From positions 163,082-227,081 of the forward strand of contig NZ_UNRA01000003.1 in assembly GCF_900537075.1 (NCBI RefSeq): a stretch of DNA of 64,000 bases, in the 5' to 3' direction. Each line of letters starts with the position of its first letter. The first letter of the stretch is position 1. A program made the translations under genes and the position numbers. Origin of the DNA: Tropicibacter sp. Alg240-R139 (GTDB lineage Bacteria; Pseudomonadota; Alphaproteobacteria; Rhodobacterales; Rhodobacteraceae). Under the pieces are notes generated by a model. It was not told where the DNA came from. It was given only the letters and a program-made list of their open reading frames with translations, and did not search any database. Shown one piece after another: positions 42,439 to 50,813 of the stretch.

Positions 42439-44628
42439 TCAGTTGATGGCTTCCAACAGCTCGCTGATCGCGGCCCTTGCGCTTTCGCTTTCCGAGATCA
42501 GGTTTCGCGCTTCGGACAAGCGATTAGGGATTTCAGTGGTTTCAGGTGGCCTGAGGTCGATCGACAGCTCGGCCGCGCGAGTGTATTCGCTTTCGACGTT
42601 GGGCATCTGCTCCCAATCTTCGGTCAGCCACAAGGCGCGTGCAGCTTCATCCAGTTGACCCGATTGGACCAGTTGTTCTGCGGCCGCAGTCAGCTCGCCC
42701 TTCTGTTCGAGTGCTTTGGCCCGTAGCCTTGCGCCCTCGGGGCCCTTTGTTCCTAACAGCTCTAACTGCGCTCGGTGCGGCAAGTTCAAACCCAACGCAG
42801 CCCGCGCCAGAAGGAACTTGCGATTCTGGGCCACACGACCCTTGAGCGGATCATCCAGGAGGTCCATCGCTTGCTTGTAAAATCCCAAGTCGATCAGGCG
42901 TTCGGCGATCAGATCGACCGTTTCACGAGCAAGAGTTCCGGGGCGCTGATTGCCGTGCTCTAGTGCAAGTTTCAGGAATGACACGTCGTCCGCGCGTTCT
43001 ACCAAAAGCGTTAGAATTCGATTGAGCGATGCGGGGCGCTGGCTTGCGGCCAGTTCACCCAGTTCAGAGAACCCGTCGTCAAATTGCCCATTCAACGCCA
43101 GCGCCAGAATATAGGCGCGTTGTAGGTCGGCTCCGAGTTCTGATTTTCGAAACTCATGCACGTGCGCGGACAGCAATTCGGTGTCCGCTTCGGAAAACCC
43201 CTGGCGCAAATGCCAGCGATCTTCGAGCAGTGCGATCAGGGCTCGCGGGGCCTGCTCGGAATCGCTGGTGTCTTCGACCACGGCTTCAAGCTTTTCCTGA
43301 TATTCCTCATGATCCCCTTCGAGGCGGGCAACCTCTGCCTCGATCAGGGACACCTCGGGTTTGGGACTTGGCAGGCTGCGGTTCAGGATGCGTAAGACGG
43401 CGCGGGTCGAAACTTTGTCTCCGGCGCGGGTCAGAATCATGCCCAGTCTCGGGCCCAATTGAAATTGCAGATGCTCAGGCAGCTTGGAGAAGGCGTTGGT
43501 TATGGCCTGCGTGTTTGCGTCCTGGGCCAGGTCTTCTTGCGTCAAAACGGACCACAAAGAGATCGGGCCGTCACAATGTTGAAACCCGGACAGCTCTTCA
43601 GAACTGGCTGCCGCGCCTGAGTCCAGAAGCCCTGCAAGAATGGGAAGCTCCCACGAGATCTGGGACGGGTCGGGGTGCAAGGACAACGTGCTCAGCGCCT
43701 CGGTTCCGAAGCCGAAATAGATATATTGTTGGGCCAGTTCCAAAACCACCTCGGGATCGACGTCACCGGCTTCTGTCACCACTCGGTTTCGCAGATCACC
43801 GATGTGGTCGGCAAAGCCACCGGGCTCGCCCCATTGCGCCAGTTTCAGGTCGTCGATCGCGGAACAGGTTCGTTTGGGCGACCCGGTGGACATGTGGTTG
43901 GACAATCCATAGAGATCCCGGTCGATCACCGTCGCGATGCGAATGTTCTCATTGATCCCAAGGGTGTCCGAGAGTATCGGGTTTTCTGCGGTCTTTGGGC
44001 TGTCAGTTTCAATGGCAACCACATCCGGTGCAATATCCAGGATATCCTGGTCGACTGCTCTAGTGAGCTGTGTGAGCAGGCGAAATTCCATCTGCCGTTG
44101 ATCTGGAAGGATCTGAGCCAAGTCGTTCTGCGTTCCGCGCCGCGGCAGATCGAGGGGCAAAGAAATGGGCGGAGCGGTCTCAATCTTGATCTTGGGAGAA
44201 GCATCAGCACCCAATACTCCCGAGAGGTTTGGCAGTACCGGGCGTTTTAGGGCAATTGGCCCCGACGCGGTAGATTTTCTGATGTCTACGACCAAGTAGT
44301 TTCCGGCCTCGACAAATGCTTTTGCTTCGCAAAAACATCCAAAAGACAGCCGTAAGGGATCGCCGGGAGTGTCCTGTTTGAGGTCTGCCAGCCGGTCGCG
44401 TGGGATTCGGGTGAATACGCCCGTGATGTCAAACTCTAGGTCCGGCAAGGCGAATTGTAACTCTGCCTCGCTGGTGCCCGTTCTAAATGACCATTCTACG
44501 CCGGTTGGCAGCTTCATGACCAGACGGGTGAAGTTCGGATGCTCACCCGAACGCACAGCCAGACGCTCGGCTAGTGCTGAAGTCGTGCCGAAGATCGCGA
44601 AGACGAGCAGCAGAAAAAACCGGGTCAT
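42439..44628 (-). CDS. Secreted solenoid (TPR-like) protein next to motA, unknown
   Basis: A 729-residue protein with a signal peptide (MTRFFLLLVFAIFGTTSALA). The first 120 mature residues look like a beta-sandwich of the AMIN kind (FTRLVMKLPTGVEWSFRTGT, DLEFDITGVFTRIPRDRLAD), followed by a low-complexity linker. From about residue 280 to the end it is all helical, with repeated helix pairs (ELAQQYIYFGFGTEALSTLS, AERLIDLGFYKQAMDLLDDP, AEQLVQSGQLDEAARALWLT) typical of TPR-type solenoids. I do not know a named family. Its start overlaps the motA stop (ATGA). Location beside motA, motE and fliL suggests a periplasmic part of the motor, comparable in design to PflA of epsilonproteobacteria or MotC of rhizobia. 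The role is inference. Confidence 0.75.
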   Translation of the reverse strand: MTRFFLLLVFAIFGTTSALAERLAVRSGEHPNFTRLVMKLPTGVEWSFRTGTSEAELQFALPDLEFDITGVFTRIPRDRLADLKQDTPGDPLRLSFGCFCEAKAFVEAGNYLVVDIRKSTASGPIALKRPVLPNLSGVLGADASPKIKIETAPPISLPLDLPRRGTQNDLAQILPDQRQMEFRLLTQLTRAVDQDILDIAPDVVAIETDSPKTAENPILSDTLGINENIRIATVIDRDLYGLSNHMSTGSPKRTCSAIDDLKLAQWGEPGGFADHIGDLRNRVVTEAGDVDPEVVLELAQQYIYFGFGTEALSTLSLHPDPSQISWELPILAGLLDSGAAASSEELSGFQHCDGPISLWSVLTQEDLAQDANTQAITNAFSKLPEHLQFQLGPRLGMILTRAGDKVSTRAVLRILNRSLPSPKPEVSLIEAEVARLEGDHEEYQEKLEAVVEDTSDSEQAPRALIALLEDRWHLRQGFSEADTELLSAHVHEFRKSELGADLQRAYILALALNGQFDDGFSELGELAASQRPASLNRILTLLVERADDVSFLKLALEHGNQRPGTLARETVDLIAERLIDLGFYKQAMDLLDDPLKGRVAQNRKFLLARAALGLNLPHRAQLELLGTKGPEGARLRAKALEQKGELTAAAEQLVQSGQLDEAARALWLTEDWEQMPNVESEYTRAAELSIDLRPPETTEIPNRLSEARNLISESESARAAISELLEAIN

Positions 44629-45494
44629 GCGGCGTCCTGTTTGATCGCTTTGAGCGCTTCTTCCAAGTCTGCAAACTTGGGACGGATGTGTGACGGGGTG
44701 TTCTGGCGCCCGACCTCGATACAGATGGCGGCCGCGTGATTGTGCAGGTTGGCGACCAGAACCTCGCGGATCAGCTGATAGAAATGTGCGTCCTCTTCGA
44801 CCACGGCTTTGACTTTGGATGCAAAGGGGCCAACCAGGCCGTAGGCGAGGAACACGCCCAGAAATGTTCCGACCAGAGCGCCGCCAATCAGCTTGCCCAG
44901 AACCTCGGGCGGCTGATCGATCGAGCCCATCGTCTTGATCACGCCCAGAACTGCCGCGACGATCCCTAGAGCGGGCAGGCCGTCGGCAACGGTTTGCAAG
45001 GCGTGGCTGGAATGCAACGCGTGATGCAAGTTTGCATCCATCCGCTTTTCCAGAACTTCTTCGACCTGATGGGGATCGTCATAGTTCATCGAGGCCGAGC
45101 GCATGGTGTCGCAAATCAAGTCAACCGCCTCTTTGTCTGACTTAATTTTGGGGTATTTGGAAAACAGGCTCGAGTTGTCCGGGTCTTCGATATGTTGTTC
45201 AACTTCGACCGGGTTCTGGCGCGCGACGCGGATCAGAGCAAACAGCAAACACAGCAGATCGCGGTAGTCGTCGGGCTTCCATTTGGCGCCTTTGAAGACC
45301 TTGGCCATATCTTTGGCCGTATGTTTGACGCCACCCATGTCGTTGCTGATCAGAAACGCGCCGACGGCCGCGCCGCCAATCATCATCATTTCAAACGGCA
45401 GCGATTTCAGAATGATGCCCATTTTGCCGCCGGCGGCCAGATAGCCGCCGAAAACCATCGCGAAAATGCACACAATCCCGATGATTCCGATCAT
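44625..45494 (-). CDS. motA: Flagellar motor stator protein MotA
   Basis: A 289-residue proton-channel subunit of the stator. Four membrane helices are visible: residues 1-20 and 33-48, then near 160-180 (LPALGIVAAVLGVIKTMGSI) and 193-215 (IGGALVGTFLGVFLAYGLVG). The proline of the family PALGIVAAVLGVI motif and the conserved cytosolic charged loop between helices 2 and 3 are present. The partner motB is 11 kb away (55810-56649) rather than adjacent. Confidence 0.95.
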   Translation of the reverse strand: MIGIIGIVCIFAMVFGGYLAAGGKMGIILKSLPFEMMMIGGAAVGAFLISNDMGGVKHTAKDMAKVFKGAKWKPDDYRDLLCLLFALIRVARQNPVEVEQHIEDPDNSSLFSKYPKIKSDKEAVDLICDTMRSASMNYDDPHQVEEVLEKRMDANLHHALHSSHALQTVADGLPALGIVAAVLGVIKTMGSIDQPPEVLGKLIGGALVGTFLGVFLAYGLVGPFASKVKAVVEEDAHFYQLIREVLVANLHNHAAAICIEVGRQNTPSHIRPKFADLEEALKAIKQDAA

Positions 45495-45551
45495 GTCAGT
45501 ACTCCGAGTTCAGATGTTGGGTGGAAAGGGTCACACAAAGTGTCATTGCGG

Positions 45552-46136
45552 TCAGTCCCCTGGGACATTGGCGTTGCGACCGGCCAGAACCACGCTGATG
45601 GTATAGGCTGCCGTTGGACTAAGCCCGGCCATGATCCCGGCGGCGGCTTCGGGCGGCATGCGGGCCAGAAAACCGGCGGCGAAATCGGGGTCCATCTCTT
45701 CGAACAGGGCGGCCGATTCCTTTGGCTTCATCTGTTCGTAGACATCGGTCAGTCGTGTCAGGTCATTTTCGGCGGCGACATCGGCCAAGGCGATGGTCTC
45801 GCGCAGTGCCTCTTCGGCTTCGGTCAGGGCAGTGAGTTTTTGCTCGATGGCCTGATTCGCTACGGCGAGCGCTTTGTTGCGTTCTTCGATCTGCGATTCG
45901 CGGCGGGCGAGGTCTTGTTCGCGCTCTTGCAAGGCGGCCAGCAACTTTTGATATTCGACGGCTGTCTCACTGACCTTGGGTGCCATGCTGTCTTGGGGCG
46001 CTTCGGGTTTTTCCGTGTTGATTTCGCGGGCGATGGCGGGCCCGGCCTCGAACCCCACGCGCAGCACAGCCGAGCCAAGCATGAGGACCGCGATCACGGT
46101 CAGGGCACCGTTGCGTGCTGTCACAGGCTTGCTCAT
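45552..46136 (-). CDS. motE: MotE family protein
   Basis: A 194-residue protein with one N-terminal membrane helix (GALTVIAVLMLGSAVLRVGF), a long coiled coil (about residues 58-120, EYQKLLAALQEREQDLARRE and on) and a C-terminal MgtE-N-like helical domain (LTDVYEQMKPKESAALFEEM, DPDFAAGFLARMPPEAAAGI). This is the MotE layout; in rhizobia MotE acts as a periplasmic chaperone for MotC, a stator partner. No motC is recognisable here, though the solenoid protein at 42439 could take its place. It overlaps the upstream orf by 4 bp. Confidence 0.85.
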   Translation of the reverse strand: MSKPVTARNGALTVIAVLMLGSAVLRVGFEAGPAIAREINTEKPEAPQDSMAPKVSETAVEYQKLLAALQEREQDLARRESQIEERNKALAVANQAIEQKLTALTEAEEALRETIALADVAAENDLTRLTDVYEQMKPKESAALFEEMDPDFAAGFLARMPPEAAAGIMAGLSPTAAYTISVVLAGRNANVPGD

Positions 46137-46579
46137 GTTTCAGCCCTCGCCGGGCCGCGATCACGGCGCATGAACATCAGCCCTGGGGCAGGTGCCTCGG
46201 TTTTGCACTCTATTTCTGCGACATCGGGTCGCGAGATTTCGTCGGGTTTTTCCGGAGATTTTGCCTCGGGCGCTTTCGGTTCGGGCGTGTCGTTGATCGG
46301 CACATCATGCATCGAGGCCATCAACAGCTCGAGCCGTTGAGCGGCGGCCTCGGCCTTGATCGTCAGATCGCCCAATGCTTCGTTTGAGCTGTCCGAAGCC
46401 GCTCGGGCCGATTGCAGGGTCTTGTTCAGATCATCCACCTGCGCGGACAGAACGGCGACGGCACCGCCGACCCCCTTTTCCAGGTCGTTGAACCGGTTCA
46501 GGCGGCGAGCCAGAACAAAACAGTAAAGGCCCGCACCCAATGCGCCAGCTACAAGAAGAATATCTGCCACGAGTTCCAA
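46133..46579 (-). CDS. Membrane-anchored coiled-coil protein, unknown
   Basis: A 148-residue protein with one N-terminal membrane segment (DILLVAGALGAGLYCFVLAR), a coiled coil of about 60 residues (LEKGVGGAVAVLSAQVDDLN, KTLQSARAASDSSNEALGDL) and a proline/acid-rich tail. No family is recognised. Its place between fliL and motE, with overlap into motE, implies a role in the motor or its assembly, a common but uncharacterised member of roseobacter flagellar clusters. Confidence 0.7.
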   Translation of the reverse strand: MELVADILLVAGALGAGLYCFVLARRLNRFNDLEKGVGGAVAVLSAQVDDLNKTLQSARAASDSSNEALGDLTIKAEAAAQRLELLMASMHDVPINDTPEPKAPEAKSPEKPDEISRPDVAEIECKTEAPAPGLMFMRRDRGPARAET

Positions 46580-46588
46580 TTTATTCTC

Positions 46589-47095
46589 CTAGTTCAGTAC
46601 AAATTCGATCACCAGCAAGTCACGCACGCGCCCTTTGCCAGCTACAATGCCAATACGGCGCAACATCTGGCCGCGCAGGCGGGTGAGAGCCAAGGGATCG
46701 CGCAGATCCGATAACTCCAGCGCCCTGAGATAGCCGTTGAGAACGTCGAGAATCCGCGGACGGATTTTTTCGACGTCAGAGTGGTATTTCGATTCCACCT
46801 CGAGCTGGGCATGGAACCGCAGTTGGTGAATGGTTGCGCCACCGCTCAGCGTGATCATGATTGGGGTCAGATCCACATATTCGATATCGGGAAGTGCTGC
46901 CGGGTGTTCACCAGTGTCCTCGGCAGGCGCCTTGTCATCTTGCGTGTCAGCGGAATTGACAATGGGAATCAGCCCCGAAGTGGTCGCATAGAACCCCATA
47001 CCTGCACCAACCAGACCCAGAACAAGCCCAATAACCAGCGGAAGTTTCGCGCCTTTTTTCTCTGGTTCCAGTTCATCTGCCGTCACATCGGCCAT
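46589..47095 (-). CDS. fliL: Flagellar basal body-associated protein FliL
   Basis: A 168-residue FliL with a 17-residue cytosolic tail, one membrane helix (LPLVIGLVLGLVGAGMGFYA), a short acidic linker and the periplasmic stomatin-like domain (VDLTPIMITLSGGATIHQLR, LRGQMLRRIGIVAGKGRVRD). It heads the ten-gene minus-strand operon and faces fliF across a gap holding a CtrA-like box. It is the more conventional of two FliL proteins in the window. Confidence 0.92.
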   Translation of the reverse strand: MADVTADELEPEKKGAKLPLVIGLVLGLVGAGMGFYATTSGLIPIVNSADTQDDKAPAEDTGEHPAALPDIEYVDLTPIMITLSGGATIHQLRFHAQLEVESKYHSDVEKIRPRILDVLNGYLRALELSDLRDPLALTRLRGQMLRRIGIVAGKGRVRDLLVIEFVLN

Positions 47096-47141
47096 GGCTT
47101 ACCCTCTTCAAGTTCGAGAACATTCATAGCCGGTCAGGAAC

Positions 47142-47156
47142 TAACCGATTGTTAAG
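47142..47156. promoter_or_regulatory. CtrA-like box, fliL/fliF divergent promoter
   Basis: CTAA-CCGATTG-TTAA, with 7-bp spacing and one mismatch to TTAA-N7-TTAA, lies midway between the divergent fliL and fliF genes. CtrA governs flagellar genes in many Rhodobacteraceae. Confidence 0.55.
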
Positions 47157-47214
47157 GCCAATCGACCAAAACAGGGGATGTGCCGAACAGAATGTCGGTG
47201 AGACGGAGGTTAGC

Positions 47215-48816
47215 GTGCAGCAGATTAGAACTGTCTGGGCAAGTTTAGACAAAAGAAAGCAAGTGATCGTCATCGGCGCAGCCGTTGCGGTGTTCCTTGC
47301 AGTCCTGGCGATGTCGCGAATCGCGGCGAACCCGAGCATGCAATTGCTCTATGCGGGGCTCGAAAGTGGATCGGCCGGTGATGTGGTCCGCTCGCTGGAA
47401 CAGCGTGGCATTCCGTATGATGTGCGGGGTGGGTCGATTTATGTCCCGGTGGCCCAGCGGGACGAGTTGCGCCTGACATTGGCAAGTGAAGGGCTGCCAG
47501 CGAATGGGGGAAAAGGGTACGAACTGCTTGATTCGCTAAGCGGATTTGGGACGACATCGCAAATGTTCGATGCCGCCTATTGGCGCGCAAAAGAAGGGGA
47601 ACTGGCGCGCACCATCGTGGCATCGCCGTTCATCAGCCAAGCGCGCGTTCATATCGCCAACAGCGCTTCCTCGCCGTTTCAGCGAAGCGCGGAACCCACG
47701 GCGTCGATCTCTGTCATTCCGACGGGCAGCCCGGTCACGCCAACGCAAGCCAATGCGATCCGTTTTCTGGTCTCTAGCGCGATCAGCGGGTTGTCGGTGG
47801 ACAACGTGGCGATCATCGATGCAAACGGCACGCTGATCGGATCGCCCGAGGCCACGGCGGCGGCAAGCACAGCCGATGACCGCGCACAACAGATGCGGGA
47901 CCGCGTTCTGCGCCTGGTTGAGGCGCGCGTCGGTAAGGGCAACGCTGTGGTCGAGATCAGCGTTGATACGGTGACAGAAACCGAATCTATCCGCGAACGC
48001 CGATTTGATCCCAGCGGGCGCGTGGCGATCAGCACGGATGTCGAAGAACGCTCTGACAACTCCAAGAATCAATCCGGCGACGTGACTGTGGCGTCGAACT
48101 TGCCGGACGGCGATGGCGCGACAGGGGATGAATCGAACTCGTCCACCAGCGCGACCCGCGAGCGCGTGAACTATGAGGTGTCTGAAACCGAACTGGAAAT
48201 TCTGCGTGTGCCCGGCGCCGTCAAACGCCTGAGCGTCGCGGTTCTGGTGAATGGTACACCGGCCGAAGCTGCTGGTGGGACCTTTGCACCACGCCCCGAC
48301 GAAGAGCTGGACACACTGCGCGAGCTGGTTTCTTCAGCGGTTGGTTTCGATGCTGATCGTGGTGACGTCATCACAATCAAGTCAATGGAATTGCCCACGA
48401 TCGAACCCTTGGGAACGGCAGTTGGTCCGTCGTTGTTTCAGGGCATGCATCTGGACGCGATGTCGCTGATCCAGATGGCAACGTTGGCTCTTGTGGCGCT
48501 TGGGCTCGGGCTTTTTGTGGTCCGTCCGATCCTGAGCAACAACGCCCAGATTGGTGCCCCGTCCATTGCTCTGCCGCCTTCGGCTCCTACCAGTGCAAGT
48601 TCAACCACGACCGGGCAACCGGCTCTGACCGGCGAGATTGCTACAGGGGAGGGCGGTGGGTTCGAAGCGCTTCAAGCTCCGAATGCGGGGGTTCGACAGA
48701 TTGCGGGTGGAACCGAGGACCCGGTGGACCGTTTGCGCTCGATGATCGGTGACAAACAGGAAGAGACAGTAGAAATCCTGCGCAGTTGGCTGCAGGAAAG
48801 TGAGGAGAAGGTCTGA
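47215..48816 (+). CDS. fliF: Flagellar MS-ring protein FliF
   Basis: I choose the GTG at 47215 because GGAGG lies 6 bp before it; the frame upstream is open but has no such site. The resulting 533-residue protein has an N-terminal membrane helix (VIVIGAAVAVFLAVLAMSRI), ring-building motifs (LLYAGLESGSAGDVVRSLEQ, LASEGLPANGGKGYELLDSL, DVEERSDNSKNQSGDVTVAS) and a second membrane helix near residue 425 (SLIQMATLALVALGLGLFVV). The C-tail, which should bind FliG, ends normally (LRSMIGDKQEETVEILRSWL). fliG is not in the window. It overlaps fliH by one base. Confidence 0.95.
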   Translation: MQQIRTVWASLDKRKQVIVIGAAVAVFLAVLAMSRIAANPSMQLLYAGLESGSAGDVVRSLEQRGIPYDVRGGSIYVPVAQRDELRLTLASEGLPANGGKGYELLDSLSGFGTTSQMFDAAYWRAKEGELARTIVASPFISQARVHIANSASSPFQRSAEPTASISVIPTGSPVTPTQANAIRFLVSSAISGLSVDNVAIIDANGTLIGSPEATAAASTADDRAQQMRDRVLRLVEARVGKGNAVVEISVDTVTETESIRERRFDPSGRVAISTDVEERSDNSKNQSGDVTVASNLPDGDGATGDESNSSTSATRERVNYEVSETELEILRVPGAVKRLSVAVLVNGTPAEAAGGTFAPRPDEELDTLRELVSSAVGFDADRGDVITIKSMELPTIEPLGTAVGPSLFQGMHLDAMSLIQMATLALVALGLGLFVVRPILSNNAQIGAPSIALPPSAPTSASSTTTGQPALTGEIATGEGGGFEALQAPNAGVRQIAGGTEDPVDRLRSMIGDKQEETVEILRSWLQESEEKV

Positions 48817-49415
48817 TGTCAATCGCACATTTGCTGGAAGACTTTGAAAAGAACATCTTTCAAGTCGGTCGTGTTCAGATGATGGACGAGGACTCGTTGG
48901 AAGAGTATCGGCTGACCGCCTTTGAACAAGGGTATGCCGCGGGTTGGGACGACGCCGTGTCGGCCCGTACCGAAGACCACGCACACGTATCCGAAGCTCT
49001 GGGTAAGTCCCTTGAGGATCTGTCGTTCACCTACCATGAGGCGTTGTCGCAGATGACTTTGTCGCTGGAGCCGATGTTCAGCAGTCTGATGGATACGGTT
49101 TTGCCGGACACCATCGAAAGGACGTACAGCCAGCACATCGTGGATGAGCTGAAGGAGATGGCGCGGGATCAGGCGGCGCAACCGGTTCTGCTGATTGTTC
49201 CATCTGGGGTGAGTGCGGCACTCAAACCAGCCATGGATCGCGAGTTTTCCGTCCCTGTTCAGATGGTTGAAGAATCCAGCCTGCCTCCGGGTCAGGCCTA
49301 TCTGAGGGTCGGCACAGCCGAACGAGAAGTAGATTGTACAGCTTTGATGGCGTCAATTTCTGAGGCTGTCGACGCATTCCTGTATCAGGCAAAAGAGGAC
49401 GTCCAACATGGATAA
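48816..49415 (+). CDS. fliH: FliH-like export regulator
   Basis: A 199-residue protein between fliF and fliN. The N-terminal YRLTAFEQGYAAGWDDAVSA (about residues 31-50) is the glycine/aromatic-rich FliH/HrpE-type motif, followed by a helical region and a C-terminal alpha/beta part (QPVLLIVPSGVSAALKPAMD). FliH dimers hold the FliI ATPase and guide it to the gate. Similarity is weak, as is common for this family, but position and layout agree. It overlaps fliN by 8 bp. Confidence 0.78.
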   Translation: MSIAHLLEDFEKNIFQVGRVQMMDEDSLEEYRLTAFEQGYAAGWDDAVSARTEDHAHVSEALGKSLEDLSFTYHEALSQMTLSLEPMFSSLMDTVLPDTIERTYSQHIVDELKEMARDQAAQPVLLIVPSGVSAALKPAMDREFSVPVQMVEESSLPPGQAYLRVGTAEREVDCTALMASISEAVDAFLYQAKEDVQHG

Positions 49416-49695
49416 CGAGGAACCTACCACTCCCGAGCAGGGCAATCCGTTCACCTCGGTTCCGATCGAAATCATGGTTTCGGTCGGTCACGCAAGACCA
49501 CTGATCAAAGATCTAGTTGGGTTAGGTGAAAACGCCGTTCTAACTCTCGACAAACGGGTCGAGGATCCAGTTGAACTCTATGTTGGGGGTACGCTTGTTG
49601 CACGGGGGCAGCTCGAAGAAATGAACGGCGATCAGGCCGGGCAGTTGGCCGTTCGATTGACAGAGATCACCGATCTACAGAGCGGGTTGGGATGA
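49408..49695 (+). CDS. fliN: Flagellar motor switch protein FliN
   Basis: A 95-residue SpoA-domain protein: FTSVPIEIMVSVGHARPLIK, GENAVLTLDKRVEDPVELYV, GGTLVARGQLEEMNG and a family-type C-terminus VRLTEITDLQ. With FliM and FliG it forms the C ring that sets rotation direction. Length is typical for short FliN. It overlaps fliP by 4 bp. Confidence 0.92.
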   Translation: MDNEEPTTPEQGNPFTSVPIEIMVSVGHARPLIKDLVGLGENAVLTLDKRVEDPVELYVGGTLVARGQLEEMNGDQAGQLAVRLTEITDLQSGLG

Positions 49696-50438
49696 CGCGT
49701 CGGTTTCGTTTGCCTATCGTCGCACTGCTCGCATGTTTGATTGTTACCTTGGCTGGGCCCGCCGACGCGCAGGAGTTGTCCTTGTCGTTGGGCGAAGGTG
49801 GGTCCTTGTCCGGCCGAACGATCCAGTTGATCTTGCTGATCACAGTTCTGAGTCTGGCGCCTGGTCTGGCCATAATGATCACCTGCTTTCCGTTCCTGGT
49901 GACGGTCTTGTCGATCCTGCGCCAGGGGATCGGGCTGCAGCAATCGCCTCCTAACATGTTGATCGTAAGTCTGGCGCTGTTTTTGACCTACTTCATCATG
50001 GAACCGGTGTTCACCGAGGCCTGGGAAACCGGGATTCAGCCACTTGTCGAGGAAACGATGGAGGTTGAGCCCGCGCTGCAGCAGGCGATCGTACCGTTCA
50101 AAGGATTCATGGCCGCGCGTGTTGATCCAGATACTTTTGAGGCCATGGCATCCCTGCGCCCGCCCACCCAAGAAGTCGATTTGTCACCTGAAGCGCCGAT
50201 TTCCGTTTTGGTCCCGTCTTTTCTGCTCTCTGAGATTTCGCGCGCGTTTCAGATTGGATTTCTGGTGTTCTTGCCGTTTCTGGTGATCGATTTGGTTGTT
50301 GCAGCGGTTCTGATGTCGATGGGCATGATGATGGTGCCGCCCGCAACGGTTTCATTGCCATTCAAATTGGCGTTTTTCGTGATTGCCGACGGTTGGTCCC
50401 TTGTCGCCGGAGCTTTGGTCCGCAGTTACAGCCCTTGA
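49692..50438 (+). CDS. fliP: Flagellar export gate protein FliP
   Basis: A 248-residue membrane protein with a cleavable signal peptide (residues 1-26) and four further membrane helices. The FliP signatures are ITVLSLAPGLAIMITCFPFL (about residues 50-69), GLQQSPPNMLIVSLALFLTY and VLVPSFLLSEISRAFQIGFL, with MGMMMVPPATVSLPFKLAFF near the end. It ends the fliF operon. Confidence 0.96.
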   Translation: MTRRFRLPIVALLACLIVTLAGPADAQELSLSLGEGGSLSGRTIQLILLITVLSLAPGLAIMITCFPFLVTVLSILRQGIGLQQSPPNMLIVSLALFLTYFIMEPVFTEAWETGIQPLVEETMEVEPALQQAIVPFKGFMAARVDPDTFEAMASLRPPTQEVDLSPEAPISVLVPSFLLSEISRAFQIGFLVFLPFLVIDLVVAAVLMSMGMMMVPPATVSLPFKLAFFVIADGWSLVAGALVRSYSP

Positions 50439-50813
50439 AGTAACTGCACGCCAAGCCGCACACCCGGCTAAGTAAATACCCGGCCTTCGAAAGAAGAGTC
50501 GGATGTTTCCAAAGTGAAATTCCTGATTGTTGACTCGTGTCCATTGAGGGGAGCGCGCGGCACGCTGGTATCGACCAGGTAATGCCGCCGCATTGCCTGT
50601 ATTAACCAAGGGAACCTATGCTTAGACCAGATCCAAACCTTGCAGCGTTGCGGTTTCGGGCTCGAGACACGACTATCAACTGGATGCTGCCGCAGTGTGC
50701 CTGAGATTTGTGTCAGACCCTCGGCAACATGTCGACGCGCTTCCCGACAAAAGTGATCCCGTCCGGATCTTGTCCGGGCGGTTCTGTTTTTGCGGTACGG
50801 GGTTTCCACGCAA
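50439..50813. other. Convergent intergenic region with terminator
   Basis: The 375 bp between the ends of fliP and flgI contain no supported gene; a 118-codon minus-strand frame here has no family or start signal. An intrinsic terminator at 50759 lies 320 bp beyond fliP. Confidence 0.4.
50759..50791 (+). terminator. Rho-independent terminator between fliP and flgI
   Basis: CCGTCCGGA and TCCGGGCGG form a 9-bp stem (one T-G pair) with a 5-nt loop, followed by TTCTGTTTTT. It reads best on the plus strand, so either the fliP transcript has a long 3' tail or a small RNA ends here. Confidence 0.7.
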
